This document shows positions 36,444-48,900 of a DNA stretch of 64,000 bases, in pieces (the first letter of the stretch is position 1; each line of letters opens with the position of its first letter). This stretch comes from Asterias amurensis. Lineage: Eukaryota; Echinodermata; Asteroidea; Forcipulatida; Asteriidae. The position numbers and the translations under genes are program-made. Location: assembly GCF_032118995.1 (NCBI RefSeq), contig NC_092662.1:2418001-2482000 (forward strand), written 5' to 3'. The notes under the pieces were generated by a model that searched no databases, was not told where the DNA came from, and worked only from the letters and a program-made list of their open reading frames with translations.

Positions 36444-37870
36444 TTTCAATATACCTGCGGTGGCAGTGGAAGAGTGTTTTTTTCTTTCAGTATTGTCTTG
36501 CAACTTTAATGACCAATAATTTGAGTCCATAAAAATGTTCACAGATTTGTTATTTTATGCATGGGATATTAACCAAGATAGTGTCCCATAACACTGCCTT
36601 TAAACATGAATAATTTGACTGTGCGTTAAAAAAAAGATCCAAAAGAAACTTGTCCCGTGTCTTGAGGTTGAACAGTTTTTGTACTGACCTGAGTGTGGCA
36701 GTTTCCCCAAGTTAAGCATGGACGCTACTTTTCTACTCAAAAGTGGAAACCAGCGTTGCTGAGCACTGCAAAATATTCTATGTTAACTTATTCTATGTTA
36801 ATTTTGACTGCTGTAGAGAACAAGCCGTGACCTTTTCCATTCAGTTTATGGTAGAGTGATGAAGAACATAATTATTAAAAGTCTTCATAATGTGTAGCAA
36901 TAAAATAAATAATTTGTCTGATTCGTGTGTTTATTACCAGATGGTGTTACACTTCATTAAGGGTAGTGGTGTGGTTGCGCTCGCGCTTGCGGGTCCTTTT
37001 TTTAGACATGACAAGGGACTGTTGTGGGTTGGGGTGTCTGATGAAAATTTTGCACGTAGTTCCTGTATGGTACTCTAGACACGCTTGGTTGGTTGCGCCC
37101 ATGTGAGAAAGAAGGAGTGGCCTCATCCTTCCTGGGAAAAAAAAACCCGCTATGGCCGGGATTACTGAGTGTAAGGGATCGAGCAGGAAAATCGATCGAC
37201 GCATGCGCCAAACTGAAGTAGTCTCCGGCGGACAGAATTCCCTCGGACACCGGCACCCCCGCCCTATTTTTTATGCAGGAAAAAAACCCCCGAAAAAACG
37301 AACTGTTCTTCCGTTTTGCATCTTTTCAAGAAATGCCGGAAAAAAAACCAGAAAACCCCCCAAAACAACACAAATAATACACTCCCCCCCCTCATATTTG
37401 TGGGGGTGTAGAAGCTAACGTTTCGATTTCACAGCCTTAATTTACTTTAAAATCGTGGTTTGATACACCATGGAGGAATAAATTAGATTTTAATTTATTC
37501 CTCCATGGATACACTGTGCGTAGGAAAGACAAACTTTTTCTTACAACTGTTTCATGTTTTGTTAAAATTGTGTATTATTTTTCCCGATTTGTAAAACAAA
37601 TTGCATGCAAGAGCCGTCGGGGCAATTACATTTTGCAAAGCATTATGGGCACGGGTTGGCTATGTACAATCGTTAGGGGGCGTAGTTAAAATTGCCCTGA
37701 AAAAAAGTCGACAGACGAGAGAGGAAGACAACAGTATCAAATAACAAGCAAATAATACCATCATTTATGCCTTCAAAAAGCTGCCAGTCTCGAAAGTGTC
37801 ATAGAGATTGTTTCGTTAGTTATTTGTGGAGCTGCTGGTATTGAATTCTCAATGGGTAAGTGTCCGTATG
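36444..37870. repeat. 3' flank of copy C, homologous to the A-B and B-C spacers
   Basis: GTGGCAGTTTCCCCAA, GACGCTACT..AAAGTGGAAACCAGCG, GTCTGATG.CAATTTTGCACG and GCATGCAAGAGCCGTCGG occur in the same order here and in the A-B spacer (10890-11710); the first three also occur in the B-C spacer (24880-25230). This shows that the duplication unit includes several hundred bases or more of 3' flank. Homology fades after about 37,800. No gene is seen. Confidence 0.65.
37468..37508. repeat. Short near-perfect hairpin CCATGGAGGAATAAATT
   Basis: Two about 18-base arms starting CCATGGAGGAATAAATTA and their complement, separated by a few bases. The outer 11 bases equal the termini of the 45909 element, so it may be a minimal deletion derivative. 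Confidence 0.5.
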
Positions 37871-38053
37871 CTTTGCTTTTGATTAATTAATTAATACAAA
37901 AAAATACAATTGACATTGTTAATTTTTTTTGTAAATTAACCCATTGCATTGGTTTTGCATTGGCCCTTTTTGGGCATTGGTCATTATGACATGTGTGACT
38001 ATGATGTTGACATGTAGTAAAAAACAAGCCAGATTGGACTCCTCCGTTTAATC

Positions 38054-38254
38054 ATGGAGGAAGAAGACACAAGGACTCGGAGTAACAATGAACAGGAGAT
38101 CAAAAGTCCGAGGTCTTGTACCACCACAGATTTCCTAACCGCACGTGACAAAGCTGTCTCTCTGTCTCTGTGTGGCTTGCGCAATATGGACCCGAGGTTA
38201 AAATATTTCGCCATGCATCGCACGCATCGGTGTACAAGTTCCGATTATAGATAG
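38054..38254 (+). other. Unrecognised short ORF (66 codons) 5' of GAPVD1
   Basis: ATGGAGGAAGAAGACACAAG opens a hydrophilic 66-residue frame (MEEEDTRTRSNN at the start) that ends TAG. I recognise no domain. It could be an exon of an unidentified gene, a transposon remnant (its start resembles the GGAGGAA ends of local inverted repeats) or chance. Confidence 0.2.
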
Positions 38255-38649
38255 CGACGTAGTAACATGGTTTTGAAAAATTAAGATTTTCATTCGCCCC
38301 CCAAAAAAATGCTCCACATTACACCTCGTAAATGTCTGCACGAATGTGTAGGCAAAGGGTTCACTGGGGAAAGACCGTCGTTTTTAACCGGCCTGACTCG
38401 GCCCTAAGTTATCAAAATCACATTAATATTTAAGCATTATTTAATTCTTATTTATATCAATAATTGTATATTACCGGAATATCAACGTAACTTTCCTTCT
38501 GAAAGTCGGATTTTAATGAAGGAAACGTCAGCAGAATCAGAATCTCACTGCGCATCCAACGGACAATACAGCTAACATGTCGGCCCAACATGTTGTATTG
38601 ACCCATTTTACCTGACGTCATCATCAGAAAAATCTTGAATGCGCCATAC

Positions 38650-38940
38650 TGGTGGGCAATTTCACTGTGCGTTTTCATATAACTCTATGCATAGAGTATG
38701 CTGTGCGTTATGCAGTGAAGTGCGCATTTTAGGCGACGCGGCGATAATACACGTAAACCTAACTTGCCCACCAACATGGTGAGCATGGCACCAGTCGCCG
38801 CGTGTGACGCGCGTGCAAGGGGTCAATAGAGCTACTGCGCATGCAAATACGGAATTATGTACTATTAAAAAGCACAAACGAGTAATTTCCCCACTGTGCA
38901 GTCCGAAGGGGTAACAGACCCCATGCACATAGAGAACTTA
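38650..38940 (+). promoter_or_regulatory. Possible promoter region of GAPVD1
   Basis: Locally rich in CG (GGCGACGCGGCGATAATAC, GTCGCCGCGTGTGACGCGCG). It carries TGCGCATGCAAAT near 38836, which joins an NRF1-like palindrome and an octamer-like motif. It is about 4 kb before the GAPVD1 ATG and GAPVD1 needs an upstream first exon. The assignment is a guess from composition and motifs. Confidence 0.25.
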
Positions 38941-39267
38941 AAATCATCCATGGTGACAACAACAATCCATTGATCAGTAAATCACCCTGTTGGGGCTTAG
39001 CGGCCGTTCAAACTCCTTGTGTTTTATTCCTTCATGGATTAATAATAACACAACTCGACAAATTCACAGGGTATTAAAATGTCCCTTAACTTAACTGTTG
39101 CGTGTTGTGACAAAACTTGAAACAAATAACTTTTAAATTTGGTGGAAGAAGAGCAATCCCTGGCTTAATGAATATTGTTAAAAGAAAAATGGAAACCTTT
39201 CTATATCCTGCCACCACACTTTTTACAGCCTTCTTTTTGTTCATTTTACGATCGTGAAACTGTTCCC

Positions 39268-39695
39268 TTAAAGGCAGTGGACACTATCTAAAAAGTCAGC
39301 GCACGGCTCGGCGGCCGGCGCGACTATTTAGCAAGCCTTCTCAAAGACAAGTCTTCTCACTTAGTGTATCTCAACATATGCATAAAATAACAAACCTGTG
39401 AAAATTTGAGCTCAGTTGGTCGTCGAAGTTGCGAGATAATATTGAAAGAAAAAACACCCTTGTCACACAAAGTTGTGTGCTTTTAGATGGTTGATTTTGA
39501 GACATCAAATTCTAAATCTGAGGTCTCAAAATCAAATTTGTGGAAAATTACTACTGTCTCGGGTATGTCACTTTAGAGGGAGCAGTTTCTCACAATGTTT
39601 TATACTATCAACCTCTACCCATTACTCATTTCCAAGTAAGGTTTTATGCTAATAAATATTTTGAGTAATTACCAATAGTGGCCACTACCTATAAC
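39268..39695. mobile_element. TTAA foldback element, family 2, with a small GC-rich insertion
   Basis: Begins TTAAAGGCAGTGGACACTA and ends ACCAATAGTGGCCACTACC. About 40 bases rich in CG (CACGGCTCGGCGGCCGGCGC) interrupt the left terminal repeat near 39290-39335. Confidence 0.7.
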
Positions 39696-39799
39696 TGAAG
39701 GACTATGCCAAGTGCTGAATCAGAAGTAGAAGTAGAAGTGTAATATTTAAAAACCAACACTATACATTGTAACTGTCCAATGCAATGCACTGGATGCAT

Positions 39800-40134
39800 T
39801 TGGTGTTGTCAAAGACCAGTAGTCTCACTTTAAGTATACCAACATGCATAAAATAACAAGTCTGTGAAAATTATGGTTGCTCAAGTAGTCATAAAGTGAA
39901 TGAAAGAAAAAGTACCCTTGTTTAAACAAAGTTGTGTGCTTTCAGATGCATGAGAAAGACTTCAGACCTGAAGTCTTTCTCAGACAGAATTGCTCTCTCT
40001 CAAAAACTACATTTCAGAGGGGTTGAGTTGATTCTCGCAATTTTTTTATAATACCAATCTGCTCTCCGTTGCTTGTACTACTTTAGTAAGTGTTAATTTT
40101 GAGTACTCTCCAAACGTGCCCAGTGCCTTCAATT
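39800..40134. mobile_element. Family 2-like element, strongly diverged
   Basis: Shows GTCAAAGACCAGTAGTCTCAC, TGTGCTTTCAGATGCATGA and a GTGCCCAGTGCCTTCAA end. The central palindrome is replaced by GAAAGACTTCAGACCTGAAG. Confidence 0.5.
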
Positions 40135-40395
40135 TATTACGGCCAGATGTAAAACGAATTCTGCTCTCCTCAGGTAAAATTGTGGATTTTTTTACCAAAA
40201 TTCAAACCCTCTTATTGAAAAGTGGAGATTTTTCAAGTACAGCTGTACTGAACTTGAGATTGTTCAAAATTCTGACTCTCAATTATTGATACAAAGGTCA
40301 TTGCAGACTCTCTTGATTGCACTTCCCCCCACCCCCAAATCCAACTTGACATTGACCTTTATGCTGTTTCTCATTGTTCTGTTCAACTTTGAACA

Positions 40396-40594
40396 GGGCC
40401 CAATTTCATAAGGTGTGTATACACAAAAACTTGCTATTTGCTAAGCACAGGTAAAATTGCTTAGCAGAAAAAGGACACCAGCCAAATAATAGTAGTTTAC
40501 ATTGCTGCAACTGGTACCCCACTGTTTTCTTGCTTTCACTAACAAACATTTGCTTAGCAGCATTCTGCTTTAAAACAGCTGTTTGGAATTGGGT
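40396..40594. mobile_element. GGGCCCAATTTC foldback element
   Basis: GGGCCCAATTTCATAAGG to TTTGGAATTGGG with inner TTGCTAAGCA / TTGCTTAGCA pairs. Confidence 0.5.
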
Positions 40595-41224
40595 CATGTT
40601 TTGTACGTACATGACACATCAAACAAGTACAGTACATGAAGTACAATATCCTAGAGGTATTGTATTGCAATAATTAACCAAAATATGTTCCATCTGTCTC
40701 TTTGCAACAGTCATCCACCCCAATGTCTTTTCCTGTAATTTATACTTTCACTTTCCAATACATGTCCTGAATACCTAGGTTCAAAAACAGATTGGAGTTC
40801 CACCCCCCCCCCCCCACCCATTAGGGCTTAAATGAATATCTCGGAATGAGTCATGCTGCAGTAGGCCTACGTGTTTGCAGCGACCGCCCCCTTGAAGAAA
40901 AAGGGAAAAAAAACACAAAAATAACATTGTTCCTTTGTACAGGATATCCTAAGCATTTGTCACTGGCACATCCTCTGTTGACTTGGAGTGCAAGGTACTG
41001 ACAGAGTCAGACGGACAGATCACTACGCCAACGGCTACATGTCGCCCTGGTAGGACCAAGGCTCAAATTTTTCAAGGGGAATCCGCTAGTTGACCGCAGG
41101 CAGGGACAAATTTTGGCTGCAACTTTGCATAAAAGCAAGAAATCGAACTTAGACTGAACTTATTTTGAACAAAATGCTAATATTGAGTAGGAAATTTTGC
41201 TTTGTTTTTTTAATAGCAATTGAA

Positions 41225-41578
41225 TACATTTTGTGTAGCATTTTGTTCACAGATTTACAAATAACTTACAGGGTTTACAGAAGGTAATGGTGAAAGACTT
41301 CTCTTGAAATATTATTTCATGAACTGCTTTACTTTTCGAGAAAACATTAAAACATTTATCAATTCTCACTAACGAGAATTACGGATTTATTTTGAACACA
41401 TGTTAGACACAGCGAAACGTGTGGAAACAAGGGTGGGTTTTCCCGTTTTTTTTCTCTCGACTCCGATGACCGATTGAGCCTAAATTTTCACAGGTTTGTT
41501 ATTTTATATAGAAGTTGCGATACACGAAGTGTGGGCCTTTAGACAATACTGTTTACTGAAAGTGTCCAATGGCTTTAA
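41225..41578. mobile_element. TTAA element, family 4, reversed, left end worn
   Basis: Reverse-complement relative of the 46913 element: GAAGGTAATGGTGAAAGAC early and GTGTCCAATGGCTTTAA at the end. Confidence 0.6.
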
Positions 41579-42149
41579 AAAGGGAAAATGTTCACTGGCA
41601 GGGCTTGTTGCTCAAAATGTTGAATAGACCAGAATCAAACTGAGAAACATTTTCCGACTCAGTTTCATTTGCATTTTAGTGTTTTTTTTTTTCTCTCGAA
41701 AAACCACTTAGACCCCATACTGTGTGTATGGTTTTTGTTTCGTTCTCAATTAGATTGAAAGGTCACTTTTGGTATAAACATTATATGTAGTTTGTCTTTG
41801 TTTGAGACAGTGGGGTACATTTGAGTGTGATTCAATTGAAAAACACAAGACTGGTGAACTTGTCTGGTCATGAGATTATATGTACTTTCCCAACACTAAA
41901 TTACTAACTGTAGCCTCGGACCATTGGTCCAGTGTTAAATTTGAGCCCTGGTAGGACGTCATTCTCGTCTGAACCGGCACCGATGAGTCCAACATGGGCC
42001 AGTTGTTGACAAAACTCAGCACCTCTTTTCAGTTTAGAATTAGAATGTCAGTCCTTGAACTTCGCTCTTGAAGGGGCACGTCCATTTTCCTCTAGTTAAG
42101 GGCACTTCTAGGGAGAAAATGTAAGTTTGTAATGGAACCTTGCAGGCTA

Positions 42150-42350
42150 GGGCACCACAGCAAAAGCACAGGGCACCACGGGTTCGAGTCCCGGTCGTGA
42201 CACTTGCTATGAAAATTGGGGAGGTAGTGCTTTCTGCTCTGCCAGCCAGGCTTTGGATTGATGATACCCAAGCCAACATCTGGACTGTAAAGGGGGTAAC
42301 CCTTGTTTCAGCCCTAGGAGTAGGTGGCAACGGCCTATTGACAAAATAAT
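42150..42350 (+). mobile_element. tRNA-derived SINE
   Basis: Has a polymerase III B-box-like GGTTCGAGTCCCGGTC near 42180. A body follows (GATGATACCCAAGCC, GGACTGTAAAGGGGGTAACC, CAGCCCTAGGAGTAGGTGGC) that recurs at 55690-55850 and 58296-58390. The 3' part is truncated. Confidence 0.65.
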
Positions 42351-42789
42351 TATTTACTGGCTATTGATTTGTTTGAAAAAGAAGATGTGTGGTTGATGAC
42401 ATCAACTAAATTTTGAGTGACTCGTATAAAAACAGCTGCCACATTAAGACCGCAAGCATAAATGTGTGTCAATTTCTTAAAGGCGCAGTCATTTTGCCTA
42501 CTTAGCGTTTGACGTCAGGCTGACTCATGCAATAATTAGTTGGTGTTTCCTGACCGACAAAATTCTTCAATTTAAAGAGACAAAATGATATTTAAAAAGT
42601 TTATCTTGCAGCTGGCTCTTTTGATTTGTCAATGGTGACAAAGATTTGCTTGACGGACAAATGTTACAACCAAAACATTTCCCAGTTTCAAGGGGCGTGT
42701 AAATTGGACAACCGGAACTGTGTTTTCATGCAGCCTTTCCTAGTCTTAAGTTCGCAATTATGTTGTAATCGTTGCCATTTATCGTTTCA

Positions 42790-42904
42790 GTGATTACAGA
42801 TGATGTGAACTTCTAAACAGATCTCACAGGGTGTCACGAAACCCTTTCAACTTCCGGAGTGGTGGCAAACGGCTTCCTCCGATCCGTAAAGCGCCTTCAC
42901 CACC
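42790..42904 (+). promoter_or_regulatory. GAPVD1: Probable 5' UTR part of the first coding exon of GAPVD1
   Basis: A pyrimidine-rich stretch ending ATCGTTTCAG (to 42789 or 42790) looks like a splice acceptor. It is followed by about 115 bases without a competing in-frame ATG before the CACCATGG start at 42905. This suggests an upstream non-coding first exon, probably several kb 5'. The acceptor is a visual call; no transcript evidence is available here. Confidence 0.45.
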
Positions 42905-45900
42905 ATGGCCACTTCTTCCTCCAAAGCTAGCAATGAGCTCCTGGACCTGGCGAGACATCTCAAGCAGGAGCGTCTCTACGTCCTGTCTGAGAAGCAGCTC
43001 CTCCAACAGCTCCATGAGGAGGTGACCCAGCTAGCCGACAAGCTCTTCCGAGAGTCCTGGATCACTCAGCAGCAACGGCAGACCCTCAATAGCTTGACGC
43101 TGACGAGAAGCGATGCCCCGCCAAACTACTGTTGCTACCGGGCCAACACCCTGGAGAAGTGCTCCTTTGTGGACAGCTACAAGCATCTTGGCTTCCACGA
43201 TACAATGTACGGAGAGTTCTTAGGGTACTTGCGGGAGAATCCCAAGGTGATCGCCTTGTGCCTGGCCCTCGGAGAGAAGGATCAGTTAGAGATGACCCAA
43301 GGTGTAGTGCATTCCATCATGTGTGCAGTTTATGGAAACTGCGTCATACAGGACGACGAACGTCAGGCTCTGTTCTTGCTTCAGAGCCTCATGGAGCAAC
43401 AGCTCGCCACGAGCAGTGACCCTCGTCGGTTGCTGCGAAGGGGAAAGTGCGCTATGAGCATTGCTTTCAAACTCTTCACGGAGGGACTGTTCTCGTGCAG
43501 GTTGTACCTAACCGCTGCTCTCCACGAGCCCATCATGTCTGTCCTTGTCGACGACGACGTGTGTTTGGAAACGGACCCCTTGAAGGCGTTAGACTCTTTC
43601 ACCATGGAGGAGCGCAAGCAGCGGTTCGGCACGCCGGGAACTGAAGAATTCCGACAGTGTCTCCAGGCTCATCTCGAGTCCATCATCACTCAGCTAGTAT
43701 CCATGTGCAATCGCTTCATCAGCAGTTTGAGGAATAACACGTTCTGCTTCCCTCAGAGCCTGGACTGGATCATCACGCAGCTCCACAAGATCCTCCTCAA
43801 GTCGGGCCAAGTACCTCCTTCGGATGTCAGGTCTACCTGCGCAGACCTCCTCATGAATTTCTTCATCTGCCCTGCGATTGTTAACCCGGAGCCGTACGGG
43901 ATCACCACAGATGTGATGATCAGCTCGACGGCGAGGTTTAATCTGATGCAGGTTGGGCAGATCTTACAGGGTTTGGCGATGGAGACTACGGGTTCCACCA
44001 CACCTGGTCAGACAAATGATATCTACAGCAGATTTCCAAAGGTAAGGACGTTTTGGGATTGTTATGTTTGCTGTGACTATTCCGACTTGTGAGTGTTGAA
44101 TTTGGAAACCCAACAGCACTTTATCTTGTTGGGTTTATTTGCCTCTCGGTTTTGAATTTGGAAACCCAACTTTATATCTTCCAAAACATGGGTTTTATTT
44201 TTAGCATAGCAAGTTAGTTGTAAAACTGTTTTTGTTGTTGCTATTACCGTCACAAAAACCACACATAATTTCATTTAGACAAGACTTCTGATAAATGTCA
44301 ACATGAAGTGTGTTAATTGTGTGAAATTATGACATCAGTCAGACATCAGAAATTTTTCGACCATTTGCCCTATTTGTCCAAACAAAAATTGATGCTCTCT
44401 GTTACTTTGTCCGGACAAACATATGAGTAATAGCTTTGTGTGTGATTGAGTTCGCTAGATACAAGGCAATTTTAAAAGAGGTATTCATTGTTCAACGACA
44501 TGAACAACAGTGAGTCAACACCCTACATGTACGTACATGATGTACATCAAAACACATACAGGATGTACCATGCCTTCAAGGAGCACAGCAATTTTCCTCT
44601 AGTAAGGCCGTGTCGGAATTGTTGGCTACGTCTGCGGCTACGACTGTTGCCATGGGTGTCCTATACTTGAATGCACATCGACGCGGCAAAAGCACTGTTT
44701 TGTGGGAACATGGTAAGCAAACAGTGGTCCTACCACCAGCTCACCGGATTGATTGTGTTATTACATTTTATCCAAGCTCATTTTGTTGTCTAATTTCTCG
44801 CCTTGGAGTAATCGTTGAATCATCCACAGCGTGATAATGTTTGTCGTTTGTCAATCAGGGTTGCATGTCATCATTCCTTGATACATTGATTGACAACATG
44901 AGCTCATCAGACACACCGCCAGAGGTCAGTCACCTCCAAGGGATGACCAGAACATCGGCGCTCGTCACTGAATCAGAGCTGCAGAACATGGTAAGCAAAC
45001 GACATTGGACTTGGCATGAGTTGAACATGGTGGATGAAAAAGAAGAAAAAAAACCTTCATGGGACTTAATTGAACTGTATTACATGTACTGGAAATATTC
45101 AGAAGTACTGGAAGTGTGGAAGGAAAACAGAATCTTGAACCAAAGTAAGATATCATCCTCCATATGGGCCCAATTTCATAGAGCTGCTCAAAGACAGTGG
45201 ACACTATTGGTAATTGTCAAAGAGCAGTCTTTTCATTTCGTGTATCTCAACATATGCATAAAATAACAAAACCTGTGAAAATTTGAGCTTGATTGGTCGT
45301 CGGAGTGGCGAGATAACTATGAAAGAAAAAAACATCATTGTCACACGAAGTTGTGTGCTTTCAGATGCTTGATTTCGAGACCTCAAATTCTAAACTTGAG
45401 GTCTCGAAATCAAATTTGTGGAAATTTACTTCTTTCTCGAAAACTATGTCACTTCAGAGGGAGCCATTTCTCACAATGTTTTGTACTATCAACCTCTCCC
45501 CATTACTCGTTACCAAGTGAGGTTTTATGCTGATAATTATTTTGAGTAATTACCAATAGTGTCCTCGGCCTTTAAAGGTAGGCTCATATTAAAGTTTATT
45601 TGCAAATTCACGAAGGCAGATACAATAAAAGTCATGTGAAAGTTTCAGCTGGATACAGTGTCTACTGGCTGAGAACACAGCAAAAAAGCTGTCACTGTAT
45701 TTCCACAAATGAGGTGACAGTGGGTATGCAGTCTCAGCATTCCAAAAAACGGACCACAGCCATCAGCAATCCGAAGAAATTATTCACGCTTGAATCATTT
45801 CTCAGATTCAAATGTTTTTGGGTGAAAAATTATCCGAAGGGAATCCTGTCCGATCGGCAGCAAAAATGCACCACAGCACAATCACATGGTGCTCATTACA

Positions 45901-48900
45901 TGGTGGTACCATGGAGGAAGGAAGAGAAGGAGCTCGAACGAAGGGACTTCAAAAGTCGAACCAGTGGTACCGCTGTCGTTAAACGACACCTCGTAACCAC
46001 CCACATACCTTATACAAACAATGGGAGACCTGGCGTATGTGAGTTTGCGCGTGCGCACTTGGTTCTTCACTCAACTATGGTTTTGCGGGTCGTTCGAGCT
46101 CCTTCTCTTCCTTCCTCCATGGTGGAACAAAGGAATAGGTAATAATATCAAAGTCTTAAATATCGCATGTGTCTTCCAAGGTTTCATACTTCAAAACGTA
46201 GCTCCACATGCCTTGCATGAAAAAATACTGTGCACTTTGATAAGAACCCAGTGTTGTTGTTATTATCATCTGTTGTCTTTCTGAAACTTCCAGGTGGCGT
46301 TCATCCGTCGAGTACACACAGCGAACCCTCAGCATCAGAACCTCAAAGACCTGGAGCCTCTTTTGTCCAATGTGCCCCAGGTGGCAATCGCCTCGTCCTC
46401 AACCTCCCATGGTGGCTCGTCACCGAAGATCGGAGGCGGGGGATCCTCACCAAAGATGGGAACCCCAGTGAAGAAGAGCGGTGTTGCCTCGAGAGGTAAT
46501 TTTTATGGATAACCTTGTAGTTTTTATAGCGTTCAAAATTGCTCACGCCTAAACAAATTTTGTGATTTCCATCTTGTGTAATTGTGTTATTCTATTGGTT
46601 TTTTTTTTACATTTTGTATTGCCTGTATAATGTACTGTAGTTTGACCTTTGGTTGACATGGGAATTTTTTGAGGATAAACCAGAATTGAGTGAATATTTA
46701 GGAAGTAAGATTGCTAAATAGGAAGTAGGTTTTGCAAAACTATCATACTCTGCCCGCTTGTTCAATGGTTGCAATTTGTTTCCACGCTGGAAAAGATTGA
46801 TGTCTTCATGGAGTTGTCTACATTGATTAGGATTTTTTTCTTAAATTTAAGAGGGGGGGGGGGTGGACCTGCTTATTTGGCTCAGCTGAAAATATCTGAG
46901 CATATTTTCTGCTTAAAGCCATTGGACACTTTTGGTAAACAGCATTGTCCAAGGCCCACCCTTCGTGTATCACAACTTCTATATAAAATAACAAACCTGT
47001 GAAAATTTAGGCTCAATCGGTCATTGGAGTCGGGAGAAAATATTGAGAAAACCCACCCTTGTTTCTGCACGTTTCCTCGTGTCATGACATGTGTTCAAAA
47101 TAAATTCGTAATTCTCGCTATTGAGAATTGATATTGTTTTAAAGTTTTCTCAAAAAGTAAAGCATTTTATGGAATAATATTTCACGAGAAGTCTTTCACC
47201 ATTACCTTCTGTAAACCCTGAAAAATATTTGTAAATCTGTGAACTTTTTAAATTTTTCTGTACCGAAAGCGTATAATGGCTTTAATAATTTGGCCCAGAT
47301 TTCACCTTTCGATTATATTTTGTGACAATTCACTCAAATGCATCTGGTATGGTGTTTGAGGAAAGTAATGCATGATGAAACTCCCTTCTCTCTTTCTCTA
47401 GTTTCCAAGAAAATGCAGCGGAGTTCCTCCAAGAATGCCCTGGGTATACCAGAAGATGACGACGGTCTCGACCCAACAATGTCTCCCGACGCCCCGCCCG
47501 TATACCAGCCGGAAGACGTGCTGATAGTAGCCTTTGGGAACCAGGGAAATGAATGCCCTGGAATGATATCGGAGGCTAAGGTATGTTAGGTGTCGATTCA
47601 AACAAACGTCATTGGCTGACGTCGTTGGCTGGGCGAAATTTCAAGATATAGTTAACTCGCCTACTGCCTACTGTCTGACCATTTAATATCATATCGGTGG
47701 TTTTGAATGATAAGGCAGCCTGCAATGTGATGTCATAAAGAGGATGCATCGATACTGTTCACCTTTAACCCTCCTACTGTCTGACCATTCAATATCATAC
47801 CCGGTGGTTTTGAATGATAAGGCAGCTTGCAATGTGATGTCATAAAGTGTATGCATCGATACTGTTCATAGTAATGGGAGACTTTCCAACGCTAGGTGGC
47901 AGCAGACTTACCGGGTAAATTTCCATTGTTTACGTAGTTCTGAACATGGGCATAATTCTGAGAACAATGGATTTACCCGGTAAGTCTGCTGCCCTCTATC
48001 GCCCCAGAAAGTCTCCTATAGCCCTCCTACTGTCTGACCATTCATTGTCATGCAGTAGGGTTTTGAATGATAAACTATGACAACCCGCAATTTGATGTAA
48101 TTTGGTGGATGCATCTACATGTATACATTACGCAGTAAACCCTCCTACGTGTACTGTCTATAACCATTCAGTACCACCAACTGTGGTTTTGAATTATAAA
48201 TGTTGTTGTAACCTTCCCCGGGGTTAAGGGGTGTGTTCCAAGTTGGAATAAAAAGCAAATGAATGAATGAATATAAACTATGCCTCAATGAGTTACCTGT
48301 GACAATATAAAACCCACTGTTGATTTTTATTCTTTTTCTGGGTAGGTTTTGAGTTCCATCCCGTCCCGCCCCAAACCCACGTTGGAGCCGCCTACCGCCC
48401 AGAATAACCTAGCGGCTATTAGCGAGCAGCCAGAGAAACAGCTGCGCTTCTCAGCCGACGCGGACGCATCGGGAAACAGTGACCATCTGATGGAAGCCAT
48501 GTCTATAGGTAATACAAACATCTCCATCTTTCAGCTGCAACTCAAGACACACCTGTTCGCACTTGCTTTCCCTAACACTTAAGAATTTCCTCTTTTCCAT
48601 CTTGACCTGCGCCTTTGAGTGGTTTTACAGCAGATTTAGTGCGCCTTTATAAATGCTGTGTAATTACTATTATTATTATCTTTATATGCCAGTGGCCTCG
48701 GAGTATTCCATGGATCTTGAAAATGAGATGGCTAGTAATATCAGTGGACGTAACACTCCCCGCTCGGCGGTCAGCCTGGCCAGTAGCTCAACCGAGCACA
48801 ACAGACCTGATCTCATTGACTCAGCGCAGTTGACTAATAATGCTAACATCACCGACCGCTTCGGAAAGTTTGAGATCGGGGATGACTTGGAGAAGAAAAA

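Larger units (their letters stand above)
40135..42149. other. Stretch without a recognisable gene
   Basis: Contains the GGGCCCAATTTC element (40396-40594), a C run at 40803-40815, the family 4 element (41225-41578) and otherwise unassigned AT-rich sequence. A non-coding first exon of GAPVD1 could lie here but I cannot place it. Confidence 0.5.

Noticed and set aside
42824..43025. Reverse-strand and alternative-frame ORFs over the first GAPVD1 exon
   Set aside because: Shadows of the long coding exon.
44597..44713. Exon-like segment with acceptor CTCTAG and donor GTAAGC in GAPVD1 intron 1
   Set aside because: Its reading frame (AVSELLATSAATTVA) does not resemble GAPVD1. The direct join 44041 to 44859 is in phase and matches the expected protein; the segment looks like a repeat end.
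45600..46142. 180-codon open frame
   Set aside because: Covers a dispersed repeat (similar to 58740-58950) and the CCATGGAGGAA inverted-repeat element.
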